Below are positions 17,901 to 25,774 of a DNA stretch of 64,000 bases, piece by piece. Below the pieces are notes generated by a model. It was not told the DNA's origin and did no database searches. It saw only the letters and a program-made list of their open reading frames with translations. Position 1 is the stretch's first letter. Every line of letters starts with the position of its first letter. The stretch comes from Myxococcales bacterium. Its GTDB lineage: Bacteria > Myxococcota_A > Polyangia > Palsa-1104. The translations under genes were made by a program, and so were the position numbers. The stretch is taken from the NCBI GenBank assembly GCA_003170275.1, contig PNAM01000114.1, positions 30,286 through 94,285 of the forward strand. The letters are read 5' to 3'.

Positions 17901-18995
17901 GCCGTCGCCGTCGGTGTCGGGGGTCGGGTTCTGGTTGTCCACACCGGCGCCGCCCATCGAGCGCAGATCGGAGCGATCGCCCACGCCGTCGCCGTCGGTG
18001 TCCTTGCTCTCGGCCGGATCGTACGGAAACGCGTCCATCGCGTTGGGAATGCCGTCGCCGTCGATGTCGTCGTCCATGTCGTTGGGGATGCCGTCGCCGT
18101 CGAGATCGCCGTCCTTGGGCTGCACGCCGAGCGCCGAGGTGAGCTGGACGTTCGACGAGCCGCGCACCACCAGCGACGGGATCAACGCCTGCGCCGGGTT
18201 GTCGCCGTCGTGCGCGCGCACCACGTAGGTGCCGAACTTGGCGTTGAGCTTGAACGTGCCGTCGGCGGCGGTCTTGGTGGAATCGACCACCGTGCCGTTC
18301 AGCGACTCGACCAGCTCCACGGTGATGCCGTCGAAGGTGCCGTCGAGCGCGTTGGCGCGCAGCGCGTGGCCGGTCACCGCCACGGTGTTGGGCACCAGCT
18401 TGGACACATCGAGGTCGGCGCCGATGGTGACCTTGCCGGGCAGCACGTTGACGTTCTCGCGGATCACCGTGCCCGCGTCGGTGATCAGCACCACATCGTG
18501 CACGCCCGGCGAGACGCCCTCGAGGAGGAAGCCGCCGTTGGCGTTGGGCGCAGTGACCGCGCCCACCTCGGGCACGGCGACGATGGCGAGCGAGAGATCG
18601 GTGTTGCCGGTCGAGATCACGTGGCCGCCGATCGACCCGGGCCGCGCGAGCTGCACCGCGCCCAGATCGCTCACCAGGCCGGGGTTCGAGCCGGCGGCGA
18701 TGCGCTTGGCCGGGATCGAGGCCACCGCGCCGTCGGTGATGATGCGCAGATCCCAGCGCCCGGGCGGCACCTTGCGGACGTCGAACTCGCCGGCGTCGTC
18801 ACACTTCGCGCCCAGCGGCGTGCCCTCGAGGAGCACCTGGCAGCCCGAGGCGGGCACGTCGGCGGAGATCTCCACGCGGCCGATCAGCTCGCCCGGCTCG
18901 GGCGCCGTCACCTTGGTCGTCGAGCCGCAACCGCCCACGAAACCGGCCATGGCCAGCGCACAACCGACCGCAAGCGACCTCATGAAGTCCCCCAT
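14952..18995 (-). CDS. Giant Cys-rich surface lipoprotein with TSP3 calcium repeats and beta-helix (copy 1)
   Basis: A 1347-residue exported protein. A lipoprotein signal ending GGC is followed by carboxypeptidase-regulatory-like beta domains (about 35-290, for example GGFLLEGVSPGVHDVVLITD). Residues about 295-415 are thrombospondin type-3 calcium-binding repeats (DLDGDGIPNDMDDDIDGDGI, DADGDGVGDACDNCP). Residues about 415-690 form a region of many CxxC/CxC pairs with short repeats such as CGSGKICQFGQC. The remainder looks like a right-handed parallel beta-helix (SNNKASGGIAS, LYDNFISNGVN). An ATG four codons downstream is an equally good start. It is a close paralogue of the next gene upstream in the operon, separated by 36 bases. 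Confidence 0.88.
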   Translation of the reverse strand: MGDFMRSLAVGCALAMAGFVGGCGSTTKVTAPEPGELIGRVEISADVPASGCQVLLEGTPLGAKCDDAGEFDVRKVPPGRWDLRIITDGAVASIPAKRIAAGSNPGLVSDLGAVQLARPGSIGGHVISTGNTDLSLAIVAVPEVGAVTAPNANGGFLLEGVSPGVHDVVLITDAGTVIRENVNVLPGKVTIGADLDVSKLVPNTVAVTGHALRANALDGTFDGITVELVESLNGTVVDSTKTAADGTFKLNAKFGTYVVRAHDGDNPAQALIPSLVVRGSSNVQLTSALGVQPKDGDLDGDGIPNDMDDDIDGDGIPNAMDAFPYDPAESKDTDGDGVGDRSDLRSMGGAGVDNQNPTPDTDGDGKLDFEDNCPMVANADQKDADGDGVGDACDNCPTLPNPDQADSVGNGIGDLCRFCKANQDCGSGKICQFGQCLDCISTVECGDKVCDVSVGKCVACDATHLCAGSNHCGAAGRCVQCNTTADCGAASVCVANTCLPQCTDATSCLSGQFCQSGACVYCRSTADCTGSMYCDQGACRDQCITTNDCTGGRACDPGTHTCVIPCSGMCMNGMTCVGSVCRTICNLTQSCSGGQVCTAQGICGPECMTTPDCAAKPFTICNAGMCVASGTCSVDADCPNDQICSVAVGAMTGSCVPRTTSLDGNGKYTCANACDCKLGETCSAINECVTDPLGTPTRFLSSSGTAGGDAKTPATVSNSLAVVGAAPAGAVVAIRAQETISISAPQPMTTPNVTLAGGYIACAPNRWVRDDTQRSTIANTSASGKGALTIMGTPTVPLTNVVLRSINFTLADSATTATWRAVDAAWAPGLTAEHLMFSFQPMGSNSSRTVQGLFCSNCSGVAWDDVSTPGVSQTLYSNDYLHFVELQTGSGAITHVHVGASALGELWAVRVLNTTGALTVGQTVVDGISNVLNFTLNADLVRVESAPTAAVTITGAQLPFALASSGGTIHAIYAKSVNQVSVTGCLVDGSAVSILSSSTTQTGIWIEDSNGLVDGNTVKLPVFNNTGTLIAYHLGGPQGGVTFSNNKASGGIASNVTLMDIENPGIISGPAIIKNNDLSNQAVGSRGYGFYLQGDNFGATSVVITDNLVHVGAMVGGTNPTLDQFGIDSSAVRLERNKLFTGAGYTIAPFVRNSSVVELYDNFISNGVNTNGSNGLEIDDASQVIAIGNTIDPGGAPSQGASKGIYQNAIANPASVFVSNLISAGRCSSHYMVYCASNNTCFNATQANNKDNYFWMPAGVQAGNENAYSMTGGSTIVAPLNGNLVDLMLSNGCYDPATNDWHILAGSPCIDKGLSGNRKDSSAIITDVDGLVRTLGAAPDIGCSEKQ

Positions 18996-19031
18996 TACAT
19001 GTCCCCCAACTTTAGTTTACCGGAAAACCAG

Positions 19032-22000
19032 CTATTTCGCCTCGTGCGCGCCGACGTCCGCCGAAGCGCCCTGCACGCGCACGTTTCCGTCGAGGTCCTT
19101 GGCGATCGCGCTGCCGTCCTTGCGGGTCGAGGTGGCCAGCCCGAAGTCGACGCACGGCGAGGTGGCGGTGATGTGGTAGTCCGGCTGGCTGAACGCGCTG
19201 TCGTAGCAGCCGGCGTTGCCGGTGACCAGGTTGCCGGTCGACGCAGCGTTGAACGCGGTGGCCTCGTTGCCGGTGCTGGCCGCGCCGACGGCGGGATACC
19301 AGAAGTAGTTGTTCTGCCACAGCGCGCTCGCGCCGTTGATGCAACCGGTGGCGTTGATGGCGCTCAGCCGGCGGTGGTCGGGCGAGTTGCCGCCCGAGAC
19401 CAGGTTGTTGAGGAACGTGCCCAGCACGGTGTTGTCGCAGGCGATGCCGATCGAGGGCGAGGCGGTGGGCGCGCCGCCCCCGTCGATGGTGTTGTTGACC
19501 GCGTAGACCGAACCGGCGCCGATCACGTAGAGCCCATAGCTGGCGTTGCCGCCCGCGCTCGCCGCTCCGACGAAGTAGTTGTCGTAGAGCTCGATCTGCG
19601 TGTTGTTGAACCGGCCGGTGAAGATCTGCGCGTGGACCGCTCCGTAGAACTTGGACCGTTCGATCCGGCCCACGCCGGAATCGACGCTGATCGCGTAGCT
19701 GGTGTTGCCGGAGCCGCCGTTGGGTGCGGCGCGGAACGTCGAGTCGGTGATGACGAACGGCGCGCTGGTGGTGAGGATGTACAGGCCGTAGGACTCGCTC
19801 GTGCCGACGCTCGCGCTCAGGTCTTGCTGGCTGATGACCACCGGCCCGGAGGTCACGCCCTGAATGCTCATGAGCTCGAGGACGCCGGTGCTGCCGCCGA
19901 GCGACGAGGTGTTGCCGGTGAGCTGCAGGTTTCCTTCGGGCCCGAGCACCAGGTAGCCGTAGGTGTTGTTCACGTTGGTGACGGTGGGCAGGTACAGCGT
20001 GTTGTTGGCCACCGTCCCGTTGGAGTTCTCGCTCTGGTACCCCACGACTGCGGTCCAAGTCCCCACGGCGGCCGAGCCGTTGAGGCCGCGCCCGTCGACC
20101 AGGTTGTTGGCGATCATCATGCTCGGGCACCCCTGCACGTAGATCCCGCGCCAGATCGCGCCGCCGGTGCCGCCGTTCGGGCTCTGCAGACCGAACGAGA
20201 GCTGGCTGCCGGTGATGGTCACCAGCCCGCCGGAGCCGTTGAGCACCTGCACGCCCGCGCCGCCGGTGCCGTCGACGTAGCCGTCGCCCTCGGTGCCGGT
20301 GATGGTGACCGGCCCGGTGGTGTTGGCGATCGCCACCGTGAACAGCGCGCCGCCGTTGAACGCGCCCGACCGGATGCGCGTGAACGTCCCGGAGCCGCCG
20401 GTGACGCTGACCGCGGAGAAGGTGGTGCCGACGCCGTACGAGCCGCCCGCGTACGCCAGATCGGTGAAGGTCACCGCGTTGCAGTTGGTGCAGTTGATGC
20501 CATAGCCGGTCGCTCCGGTGGCGGCGACCGGGCCGGTGAAGGTGAACCCGATGTTGGTGAGCGACAAGTGCGGCGCGAACGTGGCGCCGATCTGGGAGAC
20601 CGCGCTGGCCTGGACCGTGGTGTGCTGCAGGTCGAGGTTGCGCACGCTCACGCCGTCGAGCGGCGCGCCCTGCGTGCCGGGGATGGTGATCGCGCCGGTC
20701 GCGCTCGACAGCGTGGTGCGCAGGCTGTCGTCGCGCACCCAGCGGTTCGGCGCGCAGATGGTGTAGCCGCCCGCCAGCGACAGCACCTTGTCGATGGTCT
20801 GCGGCCCGAAGCTGTCGCCGGCATGCAGCGCGATCGCGTCGCCGGCTTGCGCCGAGGCGAGCGCGGTGGTCAGGTCGGTGAAGGTCGCCGGTGTCTTGCC
20901 GTCGCAGGTGCCGGTACAGGTGCCCGAGGCGACGAACCACTTCGGCTGCGCGTCGGCGATGCAGTACTTCACGCCGTCACCGGTGTTGACGCTGCAGGTC
21001 TCGCCCTGCTGGCAGTCGCACGGCTGCGTGCACGTGAAGCCCTTGCCGGCGACCAGCGTGCCCGAGCGCGCGGCGCAGGTTCCCGACACGCACAGCTGCG
21101 CGGCGGAGCACTGGCTGTCGAACGAGCACTGGCCGTTGGGCACGCACGCGCCGCCCTGGCAGATCGTGAACGGCCGCACCGTCACGCAGTCGTTGTCGAC
21201 GGCGCACTCCGGCACGCACGCGCCGGTGGCGCACTTGAACCCGGCGCCGCACGGCTTGGAGCCGTCGCACACGTCGCGGCACACGCTCTGCGTGCACGCC
21301 TGGCCGGTCATGCACATGCCCGAGCACGGCAGCACGCACACGCGGGTGACCGGATCGCAGGCGCGCCCGCCGGAGCAGTCGCCGTTGACCGTGCACTGCG
21401 GCCGGCACGAGCCGGCGTCGCACCACTGCGTCGACGGGCAATCCGCCGTCGAGCGGCACTGCGCGCACGCGCCGTTGACACAGAACTGCCCGGGGCAGCT
21501 CGCGTCGCCGGTGCACTGCGGGAAGCACGCGCCCTGCACGCACGCCATGTTCGCGCCGCAATCGGTGCCGGCCAGACAGGCGACGCAGCGCTGTTGCGCG
21601 TTGCACTTCTGCGGCGCCGTGCAGTCGCTGGCGCTCTGGCAGCCGACGCAGGTGCCGTTGGTCTTGTCGCATACCTGATCGCCGCACTGCCCGTTGTCGA
21701 TGCACTGGATGCACTGCCCGAAGTTGCAGATCTTGCCGCTGCCGCAGTCGGTGTTGGTCTTGCACGTGCGGCACACGTCGCCGAGCCCGTTGCCGAGCGA
21801 GTCGGTCTGGTCGGGGTTGGGAACGAACTTGCAGTTGTCGCACGCGTCGCCCACGCCGTCGCCGTCCGAGTCCTTCTGATCGGCGTTGGCGACCTTGGGG
21901 CAGTTGTCCTCGAAGTCGAGCTTGCCGTCGCCGTCGGTGTCGGGGGTCGGGTTCTTGGTGTCCACGCCGGTGCCGCCCATCGACTTCAGATCGGAGCGAT

Positions 22001-22997
22001 CGCCGACGCCGTCGCCGTCGGTGTCCAGGCTCTCGGCCGGGTCGCGCGGAAACGCGTCCATCTCGTTGGGCACGCCGTCGCCGTCGATGTCCGGATCGGT
22101 CGCGTCGGGGATGCCGTCACCGTCGAGATCGCCGTCCTTCGGGCTGATCACCAGCGCGGACGAGAGCTGCAGCCCCGCGCCCTGCAACACCACCGACGGG
22201 ATGATCGCGGTGGTCGGGTTGTCCTTGTCGTGCGCGCGCACGATGTAGGTGCCCTGCTTGGCCCGCAACGAGAACGCACCGTCGGCGTCGGTGGTCGCGG
22301 TGGAGATGGTCTTGCCGTCGAGCGACTCGACCAGGTCGACGGTGATTCCGGCGTTGTCGCCGCTGAGCGCGTCGGCGCGCATCGCGTGCCCGGTGACCGT
22401 CACCATGGACACCTGCAGCTTGGCCAGATCGAAGTCGGCGCCGACCGTGACCATCGACGGCTGCACGTTGACGTTCTCGCGGATCACCGTGCCGCTCTCG
22501 GTGATCAGCACCACCTCGTGGATCCCGGGCGACACGCCTTCGAGCAGGTAGCCGCCGTTGTCGTTGGGCGCGGTGACCGAGCCGATCTCCGGCACCGCCA
22601 CGATCGCCAGCGCCAGGTCCATGGTTCCCGCCGACAGGATGCGCCCGCCGATCGAGCCCGGCTTGGACAGCCGCACCGCGCCCAGATCGCTCACCTGCCC
22701 CGGGTTGGAGCCCGCGGCTACGCGCCGCGCCGGCAGCGCAGTCGCCGCGCCGTCGCTGATGATGCGCAGATCCCAGCGGCCGGGCGGCACCTTCTTCACG
22801 TCGAACGTGCCGGTCTCGTCGCACTTGGCGCCGAGCGGCGTGCCCTCGAGCAGCACCTCGCAGCCGGTGGCCGGCACATCCGCGGAGATCTCCACGCGGC
22901 CGATCACCTCGCCGGGCTCGGGGCTGGTCTTGGCGATCGAGCCGCAACCGAGGAACAAGCCCGCGAGCGCGAGCGCGATGCGACGTGTCACGATCAT
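19032..22997 (-). CDS. Giant Cys-rich surface lipoprotein with TSP3 calcium repeats and beta-helix (copy 2)
   Basis: A 1321-residue paralogue of the following gene with the same order of parts: lipoprotein signal (ALAGLFLGC), regulatory-like beta domains (GGYLLEGVSPGIHEVVLITE), TSP3 repeats (DTDGDGKLDFEDNCPKVANA), a Cys-rich array and a beta-helix C-terminus. The N-terminal third is most alike between copies, while the beta-helix part has diverged. Likely outer-membrane anchored and calcium-stiffened; possible adhesin or matrix protein. It is the first gene of a five-gene operon that ends with the Ser/Thr kinase. Confidence 0.88.
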   Translation of the reverse strand: MIVTRRIALALAGLFLGCGSIAKTSPEPGEVIGRVEISADVPATGCEVLLEGTPLGAKCDETGTFDVKKVPPGRWDLRIISDGAATALPARRVAAGSNPGQVSDLGAVRLSKPGSIGGRILSAGTMDLALAIVAVPEIGSVTAPNDNGGYLLEGVSPGIHEVVLITESGTVIRENVNVQPSMVTVGADFDLAKLQVSMVTVTGHAMRADALSGDNAGITVDLVESLDGKTISTATTDADGAFSLRAKQGTYIVRAHDKDNPTTAIIPSVVLQGAGLQLSSALVISPKDGDLDGDGIPDATDPDIDGDGVPNEMDAFPRDPAESLDTDGDGVGDRSDLKSMGGTGVDTKNPTPDTDGDGKLDFEDNCPKVANADQKDSDGDGVGDACDNCKFVPNPDQTDSLGNGLGDVCRTCKTNTDCGSGKICNFGQCIQCIDNGQCGDQVCDKTNGTCVGCQSASDCTAPQKCNAQQRCVACLAGTDCGANMACVQGACFPQCTGDASCPGQFCVNGACAQCRSTADCPSTQWCDAGSCRPQCTVNGDCSGGRACDPVTRVCVLPCSGMCMTGQACTQSVCRDVCDGSKPCGAGFKCATGACVPECAVDNDCVTVRPFTICQGGACVPNGQCSFDSQCSAAQLCVSGTCAARSGTLVAGKGFTCTQPCDCQQGETCSVNTGDGVKYCIADAQPKWFVASGTCTGTCDGKTPATFTDLTTALASAQAGDAIALHAGDSFGPQTIDKVLSLAGGYTICAPNRWVRDDSLRTTLSSATGAITIPGTQGAPLDGVSVRNLDLQHTTVQASAVSQIGATFAPHLSLTNIGFTFTGPVAATGATGYGINCTNCNAVTFTDLAYAGGSYGVGTTFSAVSVTGGSGTFTRIRSGAFNGGALFTVAIANTTGPVTITGTEGDGYVDGTGGAGVQVLNGSGGLVTITGSQLSFGLQSPNGGTGGAIWRGIYVQGCPSMMIANNLVDGRGLNGSAAVGTWTAVVGYQSENSNGTVANNTLYLPTVTNVNNTYGYLVLGPEGNLQLTGNTSSLGGSTGVLELMSIQGVTSGPVVISQQDLSASVGTSESYGLYILTTSAPFVITDSTFRAAPNGGSGNTSYAISVDSGVGRIERSKFYGAVHAQIFTGRFNNTQIELYDNYFVGAASAGGNASYGLYVIGAGSVYAVNNTIDGGGAPTASPSIGIACDNTVLGTFLNNLVSGGNSPDHRRLSAINATGCINGASALWQNNYFWYPAVGAASTGNEATAFNAASTGNLVTGNAGCYDSAFSQPDYHITATSPCVDFGLATSTRKDGSAIAKDLDGNVRVQGASADVGAHEAK

Positions 22998-23109
22998 GGT
23001 GCTTCCCCCAGTTCTAACCGGATCAACATTGTATCGCAGTTCACTGGTTGCAGGAACAGCCCATGTGGAAGTTGACCGTCACGCCGCGCGGACGTTACCC
23101 TCGTCGCGC

Positions 23110-23964
23110 ATGCGCCTCTTCGCCGCGGTATGCCTGACCAGCTCCCTCTTCGCTTTCGCAGCGCCCGCCTCCGCGCGCGAACGGATCGCGGTCGCCACCT
23201 TCAAGCTGCTCGGTGACAACCTGAGCGCGCCTGCTCGCAACACGTTGCGCTCGAGCCTGGTGGGCGGGCTGGCCGCCGCCGGCTTCGACGTCGTGCCCGA
23301 CGAGGACATGGCGCGCGTGCTCAAGCAGGCGCCCGGGCTGTCGGGCTGCGACACCACCACCTGCCTCAAGCGGCTCGGCGAGCTGCTCGGGCTCAAGCGC
23401 GTGCTCAAGGCGCAGCTCGAGCTGCTCGGCACCTCGAACTACGTGTTCAACCTCGAGGTGATCGACATCGCCGACGGCACGCCGGCCGCGCACCTCGACG
23501 ACGGCTGCCAGGTGTGCACGTTGCAGGAAGCCAACGACGCGCTCTCCAACGCCGCCGCCGCGCTGCGCACCAAGCTCGAGCCGGCCACGCCGCAGCCGCC
23601 GCCGGCGTTGCCGCCGGTGGTCGTGACGCCGCCGGTGACGCCGCCCGTCGAGCATCACGGTCGCCCCTATCGCTGGGGCGCGGTGGCCGCGTTGGCCGCC
23701 GGCGCCGCCGGTCTGGCCACCGGGATCGCGCTCCTGGCGATCGACGGCCGCGAGGTGGGCTCGCACTTCGACAGCGGCGTCCTCAAGATCGATCGCTACG
23801 ACACCTTCGGCGGCGGCGTGGCGCTGACGGTGATCGGCATCGGGCTCGCGGCGACCTCGGGCGCGCTGTTCTGGATGGACACGCGGCGCGGCGAGAAGAA
23901 GGTCACGCTGATCCCGTCGGTGGCGCCGGGCGCCGCCGCGCTGTTCCTCAACGGAAGGTTCTGA
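23110..23964 (+). CDS. Exported protein with C-terminal membrane helices
   Basis: A 284-residue protein. A signal peptide (MRLFAAVCLTSSLFAFAAPA, cleaved after ASA) is followed by an alpha/beta domain that resembles the periplasmic GNA1162/TolB-N-like fold (RIAVATFKLLGDNLSAPARN, LGELLGLKRVLKAQLELLG). A proline-rich linker (PPPALPPVVVTPPVTPP) leads to two hydrophobic helices (AAGAAGLATGIALLAI and LTVIGIGLAATSGALFWM). Function not known. It diverges from the giant lipoprotein operon over 112 bases. Its 3' end overlaps the end of the convergent Cys-rich gene by 17 bases. Confidence 0.75.
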   Translation: MRLFAAVCLTSSLFAFAAPASARERIAVATFKLLGDNLSAPARNTLRSSLVGGLAAAGFDVVPDEDMARVLKQAPGLSGCDTTTCLKRLGELLGLKRVLKAQLELLGTSNYVFNLEVIDIADGTPAAHLDDGCQVCTLQEANDALSNAAAALRTKLEPATPQPPPALPPVVVTPPVTPPVEHHGRPYRWGAVAALAAGAAGLATGIALLAIDGREVGSHFDSGVLKIDRYDTFGGGVALTVIGIGLAATSGALFWMDTRRGEKKVTLIPSVAPGAAALFLNGRF

Positions 23965-24493
23965 TCCGCCTCATCGCGAGCGGCACCAGCGCGAGCAAGA
24001 GCAGCCACGCCCCATCATTATATGGGGCCTCGCCCGGCGCGGCGGAGCACGACTTGTTGGCCAGCGGACCAAAGCCGGCGCCGCTCGAGTCGCAGCCCAG
24101 GTACAGCCGCCCGTTGGCCGAGCACACGCACGCCGGCGCGCAGTAGCCGCCCGTCGTGCAGCAGCCCGACATGCAATCGGTCCCGTGCGTGCACGCCACC
24201 GAGCAGCTGCAGGTGTCGCCGCCGCAGCTCGCCAGCGTGCGCGCGCCGCCGCCCGCACAATCGGCGCCGCCGTCGCCCGAGCTGGGGATGCAGTTGCCGT
24301 CGGCGGTGCAGGCGTCCCCGGCGGGACAGGATAGCTCTTGATGCCCGACCGACGCGCAGCACACCTGGCCCGGAGCGGTGCAGTTGACCACGCCGGTCGG
24401 CGCCGCGCCGCCGCACTGGGTCGCGGGCGGGGTGCATTGCGCGTGCGCGTGGGTGGTGAGGAGGAGGACGAAGGCGAGCGCGAGGAGACGCAC
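23948..24493 (-). CDS. Cys-rich secreted protein with MYXO-CTERM-like sorting tail
   Basis: A 181-residue protein. A signal peptide (LLALAFVLLLTTHAHA) is followed by a body of about 20 cysteines in pairs such as CCASVG, CSCSVACTHG and CCTTGGYC. The C-terminus has the layout of a sorting signal: a short Cys-containing motif, a hydrophobic helix (AWLLLLALVPLAM) and an arginine-ended tail (RRIRTFR). MYXO-CTERM and related signals are processed by dedicated exosortase/rhombosortase-type systems; none is seen here. Substrate or structure unknown. Confidence 0.72.
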   Translation of the reverse strand: MRLLALAFVLLLTTHAHAQCTPPATQCGGAAPTGVVNCTAPGQVCCASVGHQELSCPAGDACTADGNCIPSSGDGGADCAGGGARTLASCGGDTCSCSVACTHGTDCMSGCCTTGGYCAPACVCSANGRLYLGCDSSGAGFGPLANKSCSAAPGEAPYNDGAWLLLLALVPLAMRRIRTFR

Positions 24494-24510
24494 GCCACGA
24501 GCGTATCACT

Positions 24511-25689
24511 TCAGGCGAGTCGCGCGTGCCCGTCGAGCGTGTAGGCCCGCCCGCGCCAATCGACCTGCTTGTTGAACCAGGTGTTCACCACCACCATCGG
24601 CGCGATCACCGGGATCGCGAACGGCAACAGCATGTGCTTGCCCTGGATCGCGGCGCCGCCGAAGCGCTCGCCGATCTTGGCCAGGCTCAACGCGAATGCC
24701 GCCAGCGCCGCCGCCGGCACCAGCGCCACCAGCCAGTGCCCGGTGGCCAGCGCCATCCCGGTGGTCAACAGGCCAATCCAGAACTCCACGCCGCGCACCC
24801 ACATCGGCCAGGTGAACGACTGCGGCAGGCCGTTGCGCGAGAACAGGAGCCAGCGACGGAACAGCTTGACGAACCCGCCGATGGTCATGCCGCCGGTCGC
24901 GATGCGCAGCGGGTGCTGCGTCATGATGTTCTTGTAGCCCGCCTTGGCCACGCACGTTCCAATGTACATGTCGTCGACGAGCTGCCCCTTGGCGCAGGCC
25001 ACGCCGCCGATCGCCAGCAGGGTCTCGCGCTTGAACACCATCAGCTGCCCCATGATGAACGGCAGCGCGCCGTCGGTGCCGCGCGCGGCCAGCGCCACCG
25101 ATGGGCCATACCACGCGTTGATCAACATCGCGTAGCCGACATCGCCGGCCTTCTGCGCCTCGCCGTCGACCACCACCGGCGGAAAGGTGCAGCCCGCGCC
25201 CGGCGTGCACAGGAGCTCCTCGACCGCCACGCGCAGCACGTCGTGATCGGGGCGCGTGTCGGAGTCGCCGAACGCGATCAGCTCGTTCGACGCGAGCTGC
25301 TCGCCGACCATCATCGCGTGCAGCTTGCCGGTCACGCCTCGCGGCGGCGTGCCGGACACGCGCACCTCCGCGCGACCGGGCCGTCCCGCTGCGAGATGCT
25401 CGTGCACCACCTGGCGCGCGATCGGGTAGCCCGGATCGTCCGCCTCGTCGAACAGGAAGATGGTCTCGATGTCCCCCGGGTAACCGGTGTCGAGCGCCGC
25501 GGCGAAGTTGTCCGCGGCGCCGACGTCCGCGCCGCGCACCGGACGGATCACCGTCACCGACGGATACGATCGTAACTGCGGGGGACGGGTGACACGCCGC
25601 TTCACCGCGCGTGACAACTGGCGGTGGGTCAGACAGATCTCCAACAGCAGCGCAGCGCCCAGGATCGATGCAAGGATGGCGAAGGTCAT
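24511..25689 (-). CDS. Ceramide glucosyltransferase-like GT (GT21/GT2 type)
   Basis: A 392-residue membrane glycosyltransferase. An N-terminal helix (FAILASILGAALLLEICL) precedes the GT-A domain, which starts SYPSVTVIRPVRG. The metal/nucleotide motif is in GDSDTRPD, and a second acidic site follows in YVDDMYIG-like text (LVDDMYIG). C-terminal helices (LVALVPAAALAAFALSLA) anchor it. The pattern matches bacterial ceramide glucosyltransferase-like proteins, which glycosylate sphingolipids or hopanoid precursors. It diverges from the GH38 mannosidase gene; the two may act on the same glycoconjugate. Confidence 0.82.
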   Translation of the reverse strand: MTFAILASILGAALLLEICLTHRQLSRAVKRRVTRPPQLRSYPSVTVIRPVRGADVGAADNFAAALDTGYPGDIETIFLFDEADDPGYPIARQVVHEHLAAGRPGRAEVRVSGTPPRGVTGKLHAMMVGEQLASNELIAFGDSDTRPDHDVLRVAVEELLCTPGAGCTFPPVVVDGEAQKAGDVGYAMLINAWYGPSVALAARGTDGALPFIMGQLMVFKRETLLAIGGVACAKGQLVDDMYIGTCVAKAGYKNIMTQHPLRIATGGMTIGGFVKLFRRWLLFSRNGLPQSFTWPMWVRGVEFWIGLLTTGMALATGHWLVALVPAAALAAFALSLAKIGERFGGAAIQGKHMLLPFAIPVIAPMVVVNTWFNKQVDWRGRAYTLDGHARLA

Positions 25690-25774
25690 TGCCCGGAAGC
25701 AGTGCAGGCAGCGTGCCGGCGCGATCTCGACCTTGCCACTGGTCTTCGAGGAAAAGATCTACAGACTCTCTACC

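Noticed and set aside
17740..18120. Regular GCCGTCGCC-type repeats, at first sight a tandem DNA repeat or CRISPR-like array
   Set aside because: They are the DNA of TSP3 repeats (DGDGDG-type) in the lipoprotein. Spacing is not CRISPR-like. The same holds for 21800-22140.
16305..23075. A plus-strand frame of 2256 codons across the lipoprotein genes
   Set aside because: It is antisense to two well supported lipoproteins, is almost all A/R/G/H/V, and arises from GC-rich codon phase.
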